Of a DNA stretch of 64,000 bases, positions 34,741-47,849 are shown piece after piece; position 1 is the stretch's first letter, and each line of letters starts with the position of its first letter. Under the pieces are notes generated by a model. It was not told the origin of the DNA. It made no database searches and worked only from the letters and a program-made list of their open reading frames with translations. Source of the DNA: Varroa destructor (Eukaryota > Arthropoda > Arachnida > Mesostigmata > Varroidae); NCBI RefSeq assembly GCF_002443255.2, contig NW_019211456.1:15857557-15921556 (forward strand). The letters run 5' to 3'. A program made the translations under genes and the position numbers.

Positions 34741-37700
34741 CACTAAACTTTGTTCAACGGCTAACCTGTGCAGTTAATTTGAAATTAGTAATTAATTATT
34801 ACCAGAAAAGAGAGAATAATGCGTTACTTATTACGCCCTTCTTACAGAATGCGTATTCCAGTGAATGGTATCGAAATTCGTTTTTTTGTTCTACGCTCAT
34901 CTTAGACGCTATATCTTAAGTTAATTTTATCTGTTTCCATCCGCCAGTACTCTTCATACTGTTCCTATTAATTCGGCACATTATTATTAGAGCGGGTCTG
35001 GGTCATGCTTATAAGTTTTTTCTGCGAAGCAGAGACGAAAATTTTAAGCTAAAAGCCATCAAAACAACCGATACGTTGCCAAAATATTTTCTTTTTTTTT
35101 CTTAAAACGCATTCATCTGGATGGCTCGCGCAAAGCAGGACAAATGGGAAAATGAGTGCGATGATGAAGTGCGACGCATGAAGCCATCCCGGAGTCACAC
35201 AGAACATCGATGCATCCGCTTCCATGCTCTACGTACAATTGCAATTAGTTCTTTGTTTAATCTTTCAACGGGATGCGAAACAGATCACCATCTTGCTGCT
35301 TGCAAACAAACAGCATGCACAATAACTATTTAGTCATATGGCCTCAAACGTTCGTAGAACAAAAACCTTAGGGACACGCACATATATCTCCCACATGTTG
35401 CTCCTATTATGCTATGGCGCTAAGCTTCAGCTGCAACTAACTTTTTCATATAAAATGAGCGTACTAATAACGAGAACATCCTAGTCCGTAGTAAACTGAG
35501 GCGGCAGCCTAATATAATATTAGATTTCGAAATGCTTTTGCCACCCTTACTATATTCAAAATGATGTCGTGCATCTTCAGAAATGTATAACAAGACAACA
35601 ACTACTAGACGTAACAGGACTAGCTGACCCTGGGCTATTACCAGTTAGATAGCAATATTGTTGTGCAACAATTCAACTACTCGAAAACTGGCGCTACTCG
35701 AATGTCCATCGATAACAATAACTGATTATTATGTCAGAATAGATTCTAAAGATACTATAGCAATTGTCAGTAAATCGACATTTGATTCGGATCCAATGGG
35801 TTCGGTCGACTGGGTCGGGCCTGATGTGTCGTCTGTCCCTTAAGTTCTTGTTGAATATAATTTTAGAGAGCGGTAGCACAGCATCTATGCAGGCTTTGCA
35901 TGGGTCGCCACTCTCAAAATTTTGAGAAAAAGTTTGACAGCATTTTCGACCAATCTCGCGCATTGTTGCAAGCCCTCTGGAGAACCGATATATGTTTGAA
36001 TGGTTAATGTGTTTCGGCATGCGTCTATAATGCCAGCGAAAAGATGTTAGCGCGTTTAGAATGTTTGCCCCAGTTGAAACTCTCGTTTTGATCTGTCTCG
36101 ATGCAGCTTTATATCACACCATTTAACCAACTGTAGCCCCTTTAGCCGACTGTGGCTTTCAATAACGACTCGACCTCTAACTTTGCGCCGATACCACTGG
36201 CAGGGACCCGCCGACCGGCTGGCATTATATTAGGGTCAGAAAGGGATCTGAATGAGAACCAAATTTATAGCGTACATAAGCATAGCTACTAACGCTACTG
36301 TAGGACGAGTACTCTCGTATGCAACGAGTGCAAATACAGCGCATATATACATTTAACAAAAGTTTTTTGTAGATAAGTGTCGTTTTTGCGCTCTCGGTGG
36401 ACGGCACTGTTGTCCGGTGTACTGTAATATGGCAAGGAAGGCAAAAATATTGCACTGGATATCAAGCAAATTGCAAGGATTTCGATCATCGGCAGGCGGC
36501 CTTAACGGATACTGGTTCTGAACAAGCTAGCAAAGGGTGGACGTGTTCTTATGCATTCTGTGATAATGGCGGAGCATTCGATGTCACCGGAACGCTATCT
36601 AGCTCTGGAATAGCCGGTATCTGGCTTTGCTGCGGAGAGCTGTTCATGCTGGGCAACGCGTTGTTCTTCATATTTCGCTGGTACACTATAATTGAAATAT
36701 CCTAAGAGACCTAAGACAGAGTTATATCTAGGCCATGAGCACATGCGTGATTCTGAAGGGTAATCTGACGATTGAGGGACAAGAATAACCAGGTCAGTTC
36801 TACATTTCGGCGTAACGCGATCGTTGAACGTTTTTCTTGTTAAACAGAACAACAAGTCCTATATCGTTTCGAACATACTTATGGGTCGCATCCTACACAT
36901 TTAACATATACATAATAATTTAACGGCCTAATCAAGTACGGGTCCTAATTAGCGGTAGAAGTAATGAATTGTTTAGTGTTAGCAATGTGGCGCATATTAC
37001 ATGAAAGTCCTTGACCTTCAGTTATGATTAAATAGTATATACGAGACATAGTAACTGAAAACTGTTTACTTATTTTCTCGCTGACGCAAAGTGTAGGCTC
37101 TTATACAATATCGTTTGATCCGAATCTAGTCATCCCATATTTGTCCATGCATTGAAATCGCGTCGAGGACTCTTTGCATTAGTTAAATTCACTTGGAAGT
37201 CAAAATATGAAAACAGCCCAGCATAACGTGCCTCCTTCATGTGTCATATGGTCATGGGCTCAATGCTGCGGATGTCAAATGGTAACAAACTGCAAAAATT
37301 GTCTTAGAAGTGGCATTATTTTAATAAGGAAGACGCCTCTAAAGGACATAATTGTCGAAATGAATTAGGGAAAACTTGTCCCGAATAAGGACATAATTGC
37401 CGTACAACTGTTCGAGAAACCAGCAAGTTATTTTAACTTAGATACGCTCACTATAAAATAATTTTCTTTTTCTGCACATGTACACAAATTGGGTGTGTAC
37501 GTCTATGTGCACTCAAAATCAGGCCATTCACAGTCCTGTGTACGTCACCAACGAGTCATATATGCACATTCTACATAATGACGACAATAGAGTATTGTAC
37601 CTATTTATTAACGTAGGCAGTTTTTTTTTAGTGTACGTATGCGTAGGTAAACGCAACGATTCCTCATTGTTATGTTAAAATTTTTTCGTACATGCGCATG

Positions 37701-39798
37701 TACAGATGAAATTGATAGGCTTTTCTCGGGAACGGAATAGTTCGAATAGAGCAAAATCCAAAGGGTTCGAAGAAGGCGAACAAAATCGTCTGAGTCCCAG
37801 CTAATCTAAGATTAACCGAAGTCAGTTCTTGGACCTTAATAGGGTAAACAATCGTGAAACGCCAACAGCGCAATGGTCGGGCAGAATTTTCAGTTCAAAT
37901 AGCTGGAGACGTTTGATCGAAATCAATGGAAGAAGCCCACTCTACACATAATAACTTTAATTTAGATCATAGTTACTTGTCTGTGACTTGACTTACAACG
38001 ACTTGGGTTGTACGCAAGCTGCACGAATTTTATTCATGGTGTTTTGACCCAGTTACGAGCCGAATCGTTTTAGACAAAAATTGGTCGTCTGTCACCTATG
38101 TGTGTGTTCCTATTGCGGATGCACTGAGTTTGTTGACTATAAAACAGGACTAACACGAAACAGGACACTTATTTAAACAGTTTGACGAAAAGGAATCGCA
38201 AATCTATCATGTTAATCTATCGTTCAACTAGTCTACATAGCCAATAGCTGTGACATTTATTATTTTCCATAATATATTATGCATTACTATCACACAATTA
38301 TGTTTAGTATGGGGCCTCAATATTTCTATTAAAGAAAAAATAAATCTAAAAGCTTTTTAATGATAATCTTTGAGCAGTGATCTGAAGATGAAGGAACCAA
38401 GAGTCTCACAACATGGCCTATTAGATGAAAAAAATACAACATTTAGTTAGCTGTTAATATGCATGAAAACAATGGGCAAATCCGTATTAGTCTGTAGAAA
38501 AGTCGCGTGTGGTTCACATGAGACGAGCCTTCTATTTCAGCACCCTGTATACCGGTCTGAACCCTATTATGAGGAACAAAATCGATCGTACGATTTTTAT
38601 TTACACCTCTGTTAATATCATTGACGGCGACTCCTCTACAACGATAGTGGTTGTGTTACTATTCGTCGTAGACAAACAACGACACACCGTAGTTCACAGG
38701 GTGGAGTGGAACGCTAGTGAACGAGCTATTCAAAAAATCGAGTAAAACGATGCACACAGAAATGTTCTAATTGTAGCCTATATTGTGCGATTAATTGCCT
38801 AGTCCTTTAAAAAGCTGAGAGCAGTTTGCTATAAATAACAGCATCCTCAGCAGTAGCCTTAAGTGTGCTTTTAAAAATTTTGAAGTACGACCGTAAAACA
38901 AGCGAGCTTCAGCAATAGAAATAATACTGATCGTCGTAGGAAAAATGCGTGTGCATACTTGAGCTATTTCTGTGGTCTCGAACGATTACCACAAATCAGA
39001 GATGGGTGTACAAAAGCCATCTTTGTCCTTTCTTTGAAAGGTTTAAAAAGTATCGATTACAAAATGGGCCTTAGGAGGTTATCAGACGAGCGGGCATGTC
39101 CTAATGTGATTTTGATGATGATCGTAACCACCACGAGTGCGTGTGCAAGTCGGCGAACCAGTAAGCTAGCATTTCCACGCGCTCTCTCTATGGGCTTTCG
39201 TCTCGCCCCACAATCTCAGTCCGATGACAAACTATGAGTGAATAGAAACGAAAACCGCTGCAGCGCAAGGGCACCAAGATCCGGAAAAACGGTTGCCAAG
39301 TAAAAAAACCGAGTGGAAGCCTTGCATCCTGAACTAGAAGAGAAATTGGCCGAATGATGCGCCCAAAAAAGTGTTTTGGTGTCACGTACGCAGGCCAGCT
39401 TGGTGTCATACCACCGCTGCTCTGGCCACTGACAAGCGCCGGTGTAGGACAAGGAAACTCGCCGAATGGAACTGCGCGCCGCAGTACTAAATGGCTCCAC
39501 ATGATTGCATGGAGCGCTAGGTGTCTTTTGGATCTGGCTGGGTGTGGCAACAACATCGCGAAAAAGCCGGTGTTCCAGCACCTCTTCCACCCATCTCGCT
39601 TTGATCGTACCCTCCTTTGTCTCCACCGCTACTCCATTCTTCTCGACGGCCTAATCGCAAAGCCAAAACGACCTAAAGTAACCGAGGAGGGAACGATCGA
39701 ACGTGAACAGAAGTACGCACACAAAATCGAGGGATGAAAGAGACAGTATAACTGGAACAGAAATTCGAGAGAGAAAAACAGCGAGGATGCATACTTAC
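34741..39798. other. AT-rich non-coding DNA with isolated short ORFs
   Basis: Two small ATG frames are mildly protein-like. 35121 to 35333 plus (70 codons, MARAKQDKWENECDDEVRRM) and 36020 to 35694 minus (108 codons, with CQTFSQNFESGDPCKACIDA) have no splice or poly(A) support. The 39.1 to 39.8 kb segment is GC-richer and open on both strands without boundaries I can fit. Confidence 0.4.
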
Positions 39799-40094
39799 AT
39801 ATTCCCCCTTCCATTAGTCCACCAGGTTGCCTTGAGCCGTTTCGTCTTCGCATTTTTCGTTCTTCATATCCTCTTTGCGCTGCTCTCTTCATCTTACTTT
39901 TATGTCTTCCGCTTTTCGCCGTCGTTTGTTCTTGCCTTAGTGAGATTTCCCCCACCTCGATACTCGTCTGCATGTAGCCTGTAACTGGTAAGCCGTTCCT
40001 AGTTCTCTCGATATCTCTCCCTAATTTTGAAAAGCGTCCTTCCTCGTACCACTTCCGCAATGATCGGAACGGAAGGAACGAACGGCGATTAGAG
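39799..40094 (-). CDS. Candidate internal exon, highly charged product
   Basis: Acceptor TAGTCTCTTTTCCGCAG precedes 40094 and a full-consensus intron side GTAAGTAT follows 39799. The 296 nt are open for 98 codons in one phase, encoding a charged peptide including LRKWYEEGRFSKLGRDIERT and, later, Lys/Arg-rich repeats of KM and RR. A second acceptor (CTCGAATTTCTGTTCCAG) only 47 nt downstream joins in frame to 35 more codons rich in Leu/Phe/Ser and then a stop. The internal donor-like AAA|GTAAGA is an alternative end. No homologue is recognised. Confidence 0.3.
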
Positions 40095-42788
40095 CTGCGG
40101 AAAAGAGACTAAGGTATCGCGGGTGCGGAAAACGCCGTAGAACGCAGAAATTGTAATTGGAAAAAGATGCGTGCCACTCTACGTTAAAGCTAACGCAAAA
40201 ATACAGATATACACGTATATATATAATGTACACATAGCACAAGAATACACAACACACAGGCGCCGCGCATAGAGGACACGTTGCCAGTTAACGCAAGATT
40301 AAGTGAAGAGAGCATCAGTCATACACAAACGCGGCCCGACCGCGCTGTTCTAGCCCGGTCCGAACTCAGCCTATAGCTACGTAGACACGGTGCCGTACGG
40401 ACACAGTGGCTACCAAACACGCGATTTTCCTTTTTGCTTTCACCGTCGGCGTTATATGGCAAGACATGGTCATTTATGTCAGGCTATTACTCAACTGAAA
40501 GCCAAAAGCAGCTATCGTAGCGGACACGCAGAACCACAGGATGCAGCACGCAGGTCCTTTCCTTTTATCCTTCCCTCCGGTAATGGGAATAAGTTCCTCG
40601 GTAGCGAAGTCGAAGGCATCAACGGCAGCGGACTACCAATAGCCGACCCAAAACAACGATTACAGTAATGGTTAGATAACATCCGCCCATGTATGAGACT
40701 ATACGAAACACAACCTAGCAAATTGTGGTTGCGGCTTTTCGATTTAGGTTGGCTTAGTGGTCATGGTGTACGGTATTGGTTTTCAAGTTGTTTTTTGGTA
40801 GGTGTATTAGTACGTACAAACATAGCAACAGGTGGACAAAAAAACTATAGTGCCAGTACAACTGATATATTAGCAACAACAGCAGAATAATAAACAAGAC
40901 AAAACAGAAAATATAAATAATTACGCCACCAGTCGCGGCATGATTGCTCTGTGAGACCTCGTATGTCTCTTATTGATCGTATCACTGCAATTGTAAGTCG
41001 TATAATTTTGCAATGGCCCCTAATAATTAAGTATTAGGTTTAGTGTTATTAGTAGGAAGTGTACGACATGTAGAGACGACAAAAAGTTATACGATTTGTT
41101 ACGCGGACGATGTTTCATTGCGACGTTAAACGTAAAGGGCAGCAACCAGCGCAGAATTCAAGCAGTCGTTCATTCCTCGATGGCTGATAGTTCCGTTAAA
41201 TGGCTTGGTACACGAACCCAAAGCAAAGTCCTCTCCTGCCGACGCTGCCACAAATGGACAATGACGCCTTTATTGAATTAAATAGTTGAACGATAGAATG
41301 ATACGGGTAAGCGATACGAAAGAGCATGATACGGTTAAGCACCAACGCTATTGCGGGCCCTATAAAAGTCATTTATAGCTGTGACAATCGTTGGATGGAA
41401 CTAAAGCAAATTACAAGAAGTATCTTGACTTTTGTTTTTGACAACACAGCCCTTACGCAGCCGTGTATATAGATCTTATATTGGCATTTCGGGCGTAAAT
41501 ATCAACAAAGGGAATGCTGCAGCAGTCACTGAAGTAGTGGAGATTTAAAGTTTGAGGATTTCATACTAGGGATATCGCTTAAATATGCTTAAAGGGAAAC
41601 ACTCAAGAAATACCGAAGACTCGAAGGTAAATGAACTCGACCGAGTCCTACGAAGACAAAAATGCTGTCTCAGCTTCACAGCTCTAGGAAACGAAAGGAA
41701 CGAATTATAATGAATAGAAAAATATGTCAAGAGCAAATCGCCACGTAGTTACTATTATACATTCAATACACGTATTTTGCTACAGTTTTTGCCGAACAAA
41801 TGGTCTGCAGATGATAAGCCATAAGGCCGGAAACATCGTCCAAGCCGGTGACAGATACGAAGTGGCAGGCCATTGCGTTGCAACCGTAAGTGCTATTGGT
41901 AGCAGTATTAGATCGTGGGCGCCAGGGGGGGGGGGGGGTGAAGCTATTAATGGGTCGTGCAAAACTGGTGTCTGCGAGAAGAAAAATTGAACGAGTACCG
42001 TGCGAGAAGCAATACAGCAAGCATGCAAGGTCACTAAATCTGAACCTTGAAGACTTCGGGCTGACAAGTCGCCTAGGCCATATTACGACGACGCATGCAA
42101 ATATCCATTAAAGAACTGTGGTGACGATGCATAACCACCTGGCCGGTTAAAGGCGTATCGCTTTAGGAACCCCATACTGAGCTGGGGAGGGTACATATAT
42201 ATGCGTATATATAAGATATTACGTGGACAGTCATCATAAACAGCTATCAGTTGGGACGCTGTTATGGTGTGAATACCTTAGCCGCTAGCCTGTGTATTAT
42301 CAGTGTTGACGATATATGATTATATACATGGGGACTAGTAGTTCCCGTAAATTGATTTCACAACGGTTCAGCGCACAACAGTTCAGGGCAATCGCCTGTG
42401 CTTCAACTAGCGTGAACTTGTTGACAATTTTGTAAATATTCTAGACGCATAAAAATGGATGTTCGCCCTTGTGCACATGATGGGTTTTTGTTCAAATAGA
42501 CAAGCAATATACCCAAACAGATTGATAAAGTTTTAGGGAAGAAGTTATCCTTCCATTTCGAGTTCGAAATAAAATTAATATCATTGCTAAATGTGATGAT
42601 GAAAATTCAACTTATCATTGGGCATCTGCTAAGCCGATGGTCAAATAAGCAGTTTAACTAACCGCGCGGTCCCTGTCGTCTGGTATGGTAGGAAATATCG
42701 ACAATGCATAGGCGATACTTTTTTTGCAAATTGCTTGTCAAATGACTATATTCTTAAAAATTAGAATAAGGATTTCCAGCCTGTTTTT
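40095..42788. other. Non-coding DNA with a poly-G tract
   Basis: No supported gene. Between 41100 and 41111 one frame reads YADD, but no reverse transcriptase context surrounds it. A G14 run lies at 41925 to 41938. Near 42200 there are short TATA-rich runs. Confidence 0.45.
41925..41938 (+). repeat. Poly-G tract, 14 bases
   Basis: Fourteen consecutive G residues. Long G homopolymers are rare compared with the many A/T runs here. It may be length-unstable or a sequencing-sensitive point. Confidence 0.85.
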
Positions 42789-43869
42789 TTAGTTGAGATC
42801 TGATATTCTCTTCGAATAGTTCGTCCACAAACAAACACACAAGTCACAGTTAAAGGGTCGTCGGAGTTTATTCAAGCCTAGAGGAAGATCAAAATTTCCT
42901 CTGCTTATCCTGTCAGAATCCGAACGCTCGCTCGCTCAGTCCCAAACCCCGCATCATCGTAGTTAACTTTTGATAACTTACCTTGCAGTAATTTTCACTG
43001 ACGACTCAAATTCACCGCTGCGGTGGTAACCATTAACACGTCGACCGTTTAAGTCATCTTTCAGTAACGAATGCACACGTGACACAAAACGACACAGAAG
43101 GGCACAAATAACGTTTGGGATACTTAGCTTCAAGGCGTCGTGATTGATCTTGTTGTCGTTGTTGCACTTGATTGTCACGAACGCATAAATTCGTTGGTCT
43201 TTAATCACCGTGAATTCTGCCACTGGACTGCACTAGACGCTAAACGATTGTGGTTATACATGTGCGAAGAGTCACAGCACTCGTCGCCAACAAAAGCCCA
43301 ATGTAGCACGTATAACTGTTGCTATGGTTATTTCTGACCATCACTGTCAATCCTCTTCATCCTTTGGCCAAAGCAAAACTCACTTTTGAGCTGCGACCAT
43401 AAGATCCTTGAATGTATGTATTCGTCCAGTAGTGTAGTCCTGTAGAGTCGAGCAATACGCACTGGAGAAGGTTTATCTTCTCCTGCAGTAAGGGAAAATA
43501 GAAAGAAGCGAGCGTAGTGAAAGAGAGGGATGCTAAAATACGAAAATGGCAATTGTAGACTATTGAATCGAACTCCTCCTCATACAACGATCATTGTGGA
43601 TGAGTGGAGTACTTTCGTTGTTTAGGTGTTTCTGCTGCGATGTAATTTGTTCCGAGGTGCATACCCTGACTCGCCGGCGTGCAAACCTCGTGTGCGATTC
43701 CCTGGCCCGCTAAAGCCTTGTTGTCCTTGCCACACTGTCGTACAGTACGGCCCTCCTCCTCGAAGGAGTTTACCCTCGCCGTAGGATTCAGCCACCCTCT
43801 CTCAGGCTGGGTGATCCAGGCGACATCTAGCAATTGTACGAGCAGAGTTTCGCACAGTGCAGGGACCAT
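42789..43869 (-). CDS. Best multi-exon gene model: four exons, 221 aa, unknown product
   Basis: Four minus-strand exons join in one frame. Exon 1 is 43869 to 43665, from an ATG with A at -3 and G at +4 (MVPALCETLLVQLLDVAW), ending AGG|GTATGC. Exon 2 is 43482 to 43384, after the strong acceptor TATTTTCCCTTACTGCAG; it encodes EDKPSPVRIARLYRTTLLDE and ends AAA|GTGAGT. Exon 3 is 43222 to 42982, encoding 79 codons (AEFTVIKDQRIYAFVTIKCN onwards), and ends AAG|GTAAGT, whose TAA is the first in-frame stop if unspliced. Exon 4 is 42909 to 42789, after ATTCTGACAG; it includes NCDLCVCLW and ends ISDLN with TAA. Introns are 182, 161 and 72 nt. Weak points: the exon 3 acceptor has little pyrimidine tract, the exon 1 frame also reads on to a stop at 43591, exon 2 is open in two phases, and no AATAAA follows closely. 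No domain is recognised. Confidence 0.4.
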
Positions 43870-46800
43870 GTTGCATCGAACGGGAAAAGGACTGACCGAA
43901 AAAAACTAATATCAGCAGTATCCGCAGGTACTGCGTAGATAGTCAATGGTGCACGTATCGTAGACGGCGACCCTCGGATTTTTTAAATTGTGGCTTCCCT
44001 CAGTAGTTATCGCAGTAATTTTAAGTTCGATCGCAATAACGGCACGAACGCCTTTCAATATGCTATTAATCCAATTCGCATTTGTAGGTCGTGCCGCTAG
44101 AACCAAAGTTTGCGCTATCAAAGATACAGACTAGCATCCTATCACTTGCACCGGCTAAAGTAAATGAAAAATATGAGACAGTAAAGAAAAAGCAACTTAC
44201 GAATATATAGATCTGCAACGATATATATACATAGTCTCGTAAAACTATGAGATGACGTTTGCAGATACGTAACCGGTTTCTTGGTATCGTTTCGTAGTAG
44301 TAGTAGCAGCAGAACAAGAATATGCAGGTAAATCGCCGGCCGGTGAGAATGGTCACTTGGGAACGATCGAGCTCGATTGAAGGTTATCGATCGCTCATGC
44401 CATAGCATGTAGACATCTTTTAAATCTAAAAAGCTAACATGTTTCTGTTGTATATATCAGATAAAAGATATTATTATGAAAATAAATTTATCAATATAAA
44501 GCATTTTAATCGCAGTCATACAGTGTTAAACAGATATAATTTATGCATTAATTTAGTTCTCAGCTCGCATTTTCAGTACGCATAGATAAACATATCTATA
44601 CGTAATGAAGATACTTTTCCAGAATGAGTTTGGAATTAGGGTTTGAGATGAAATTCTACTTCCAAAGGTCATTGGTAGATGTCGGGACAACATCCTATAT
44701 CATCTGTCACAATTTTCCTTAGAATTTACTGAGTGCCAATTATTACCTCGTCACGCACTAAGGGAATCGTACTAATTGAAAAATGCATAATAACGTCTAT
44801 ACACTTATAAGCGTAACCAGTAAACGTCGAGGTAGTGCCGGAAATGTCTGGTCTTAACAATCGCGCTTTTACGTTTACTAGTCTCAATAGCGCGAACAGG
44901 AAACAGGGGCTTTGACCGCCACACTTGGCCTATTTTATTGTTTAGCACATCTAATTTCATTGTTGAATCCTTTTGAGCTTTTAACGTCACTTATCGCAAA
45001 CAATCTGTCATTTCTAAACGTTTTCGCGTGTGCTTCATGCATCGAAGCGGGCTTAAATCCACTACGTTTAGTACTTTGAGTTTAACACGAGGATGCAAAT
45101 AGGCAAAATTGTGGAGTTGGGAAGGTACTACCATATAAGCGTGTAGTATGCCTTTTTGGTGATAGTCAGTCTCACTATAAGCATACGGTCGTGACAATTT
45201 TTTTCGAAAATACTCTGAAATGTGGTGCATCGGTAGGAACGTACGTCTATGACACATACACTTGCGTATATGAAAAGTGTATTTGAAATTGACGTTTAAG
45301 TATACTTAAAGGCAACTTAGTAGTTATAATCTCCTCGTATAACTAGCAATCGGTGATATGTTGTAAGCCCGGAAAAGTGCTGGCCCATATAGCCCTATAG
45401 TTGCCATTGATGTTACCACTCTAACTGGCACGTATGGAGCAACTTTAGTGAGTCCAAGCAAGTCTCATGTCGATTCAAAATAGTACCCAACGGTTTTGTG
45501 TTAAAGGTACGTGTTATAGGGACCTTAGGATACTTTCTCTCATTCAAATATCACTTTTTACAAGGCATTACATTACTACTACTAAAGTACTATTCACAAC
45601 TAATGCGCTTGTTGAACTAGCTCGTGGAACTTCGTATGGACTCTAAACGCTAAGTTAAAATATATATGGTAAAATAAGTTCCGCGATAGGTACTCAGAAC
45701 GCAATATTCGTTCCGTAAAAAAAGATTGTAATTGATCATAATGCCGATTATGAAAAATCGACATTTATCCTATAAAGAGGAAGTTCCGACATCTGGAACA
45801 AACTCTTTTGCACAGCTTGTCGTCCATATATAGCGCAGAGCTGAATGGGTCTCCCACGAAGTATTTTGCTTATCGAGTTTCAACTGGTTCTGGGTCTGTG
45901 AGATTGGACGTAAAACGCCATGTGCATAGAAGGCGATGCTAATTGACCTACCTAAACCTCGATTCCTGAATGATATGGCTGTTACTTACCACTTTTGGCA
46001 AACAAAAGTCATATCATGGCGTTGTCTGTGTAAAGAGAGGATCGAAGACAGCTAGGAGAGAATCAAGAACTTTTTATCTCCCAGTTGTAAGTCTTAGGTA
46101 ATCGATTCCAGAAAAAATATTTGCCTAGTTATACGTAGGCACAGAATTGTTGGCTTGAACGCGTTCATAATCTTGAGCTTCGTTACGTTACAAGAAACAC
46201 ACGGCTAGATCATTTATGTAACCAGTTACTCTCTTTAGGGTTACACATAGAACATCTATCATATGTGGTTTTTTTTTGGGAAAGAACCGTAATGTATTTT
46301 GCAGTGCGCATCTTCGTTCTGTTAGATAAACACAATTGAAAGTATAAACATCGATTGCAGACGAACAGATTCGATATTTTCCGGCACCCTAAATTTTATT
46401 TCACTCGCTACTTAAAGCTGAATAGTAAATATGAACGCATGGTCTTATCCGTTGCTAAAGACATAGATAAAATGCTTCTAGGAACCTCTTTCAACAAAGA
46501 CGACAAATCCACATCAGTCTATTAGAGTCATGTCGATAATATAGCGGGTACTTTACATAAAAGGTCATATGCTTAATTTTAAAAAGGTCCTAGACTAGGG
46601 TGAATTTTGAGGCTCGAAAACGCTTCTTAGGAAACGCACATCCAGCTATAAGTATTATATTATATTCCTAGTAAAATATAGTTGTCAAATATCTAAGTAT
46701 GGTCTATCTTTTTTTTTATTAGTAACTAAAATCCCTGAACAAGTACTTGTCCTAAGTGAATGGACGAGCCAAGGCCCGTCTCGTCCTAGTGATCAAAGGT

Positions 46801-47379
46801 AACTCAATATGGCCTGTGTCGCTGCTGGGAATGTACAAACACGATTCTACGCATGACGCATAATGATAATCCTTAAAAAAAAAGTCTTTTTTAGCATGCT
46901 TTGTCGTATCGGACGGTCGTTTCAAGCCCCAGCAAAAACGCGCTTGTAGATTCTGTCGAGGGCCATGAAAGCCCAAAACGTTATGGCTATTGTGGGTTAA
47001 TTTTCGAGTGGAATGACTTTTGTTGAAGCCCCAGCTCAAGGTAGGCGACCTTAATTCAACTACCCTTAAATCGACTTTAATTAGAACCACTACCGCTTTC
47101 GTATTTTTCGAGCGGTTATGTTAGTGTCGGTTTATGCTGAATTATGTTTTTGCACCCTTTTACAAAAATACAACCGAAAGATGATCGATTAAATATTTAT
47201 TTAGGTGACAGTCTGTAGGTTGTTGATCCGAATAAGCGCCCAGGTAAATAAATATAGTAACGTTTAACGATATTCCATTATATCTGCATATTCGGCTCTT
47301 GGCTTGGACGTACAGCGTTGTCCTGGTCAACGGTCGTAGCTTGCCCAATGTTTGCAGCAGTATAATCAACAATCAGGAT
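43870..47379. other. AT-rich non-coding DNA
   Basis: No supported gene. It contains a short AGT/AGC triplet run near 44296 to 44312 and a possible 36-nt minus-strand microexon at 45990 to 46025, described under findings. Confidence 0.45.
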
Positions 47380-47396
47380 AGCAGCAGCAGCAGCAG
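47380..47396 (+). repeat. (AGC) triplet repeat
   Basis: Five to six uninterrupted AGC units. A (CTG)4 run lies at 47578 to 47589 in inverted relation. Confidence 0.8.
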
Positions 47397-47453
47397 TGGA
47401 TAAGGTGGCGCGTAAAAGAGTCGACGGAGCGTCAAGGTCATCAGCCTGCTCTG

Positions 47454-47660
47454 TCAGTAGCAGCTCGGTAGTCCTATGGGGCGCCAGGATCGATCACTCG
47501 TCTCACCATCTGTACTGCAGCCGCGACTAACACCCCTTAACCTCATCCACGTCACGATCACGTACAACAGCTCACTACTGCTGCTGCTGCTCTTTTCAGC
47601 TTTTGCTAGTGGTCCACCCGTTTTCTTCGCTTGTGAGGTCCAACGGATCCGGTTGGCCAT
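47454..47660 (-). CDS. Candidate small ORF with poly-Ser, unknown product
   Basis: ATG at 47660 (G at +4, T at -3) opens 68 codons. The product starts MANRIRWTSQAKKTGGPLAK, has a six-serine run from the triplet repeat, then a short hydrophobic stretch (ELLYVIVTWM). A weak donor (GAG|GTTAAG) follows that stretch. The opposite strand also has a 63-codon frame. Coding status is doubtful. Confidence 0.22.
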   Translation of the reverse strand: MANRIRWTSQAKKTGGPLAKAEKSSSSSSELLYVIVTWMRLRGVSRGCSTDGETSDRSWRPIGLPSCY

Positions 47661-47814
47661 TGAATGAGCTTTGCTAGAGGCTCAAAAATCGCAGCGGAGT
47701 TATCACTAGGGTACTGGCGAAATGAAGAAATAGTAACAGCAGGCCAGCCGTTGAATGGCGATAGACAGTCCTCCTGCCTATGCACCGCAACAGATATGCG
47801 CACAGAAGGATACA

Positions 47815-47846
47815 AATTAATATATATATACATATATATATTAATT
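47815..47846. repeat. AT palindrome, 15-bp arms
   Basis: AATTAATATATATAT and its reverse complement are separated by AC. This is a perfect potential cruciform or hairpin, partly composed of TA repeat. Confidence 0.75.
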
Positions 47847-47849
47847 ATG

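Noticed and set aside
41100..41111. YADD motif in one plus-strand frame, as in reverse transcriptases
   Set aside because: The frame is only about 30 codons between stops, the upstream residues do not resemble an RT fold, and a stop follows within six codons. A four-residue match is expected by chance.
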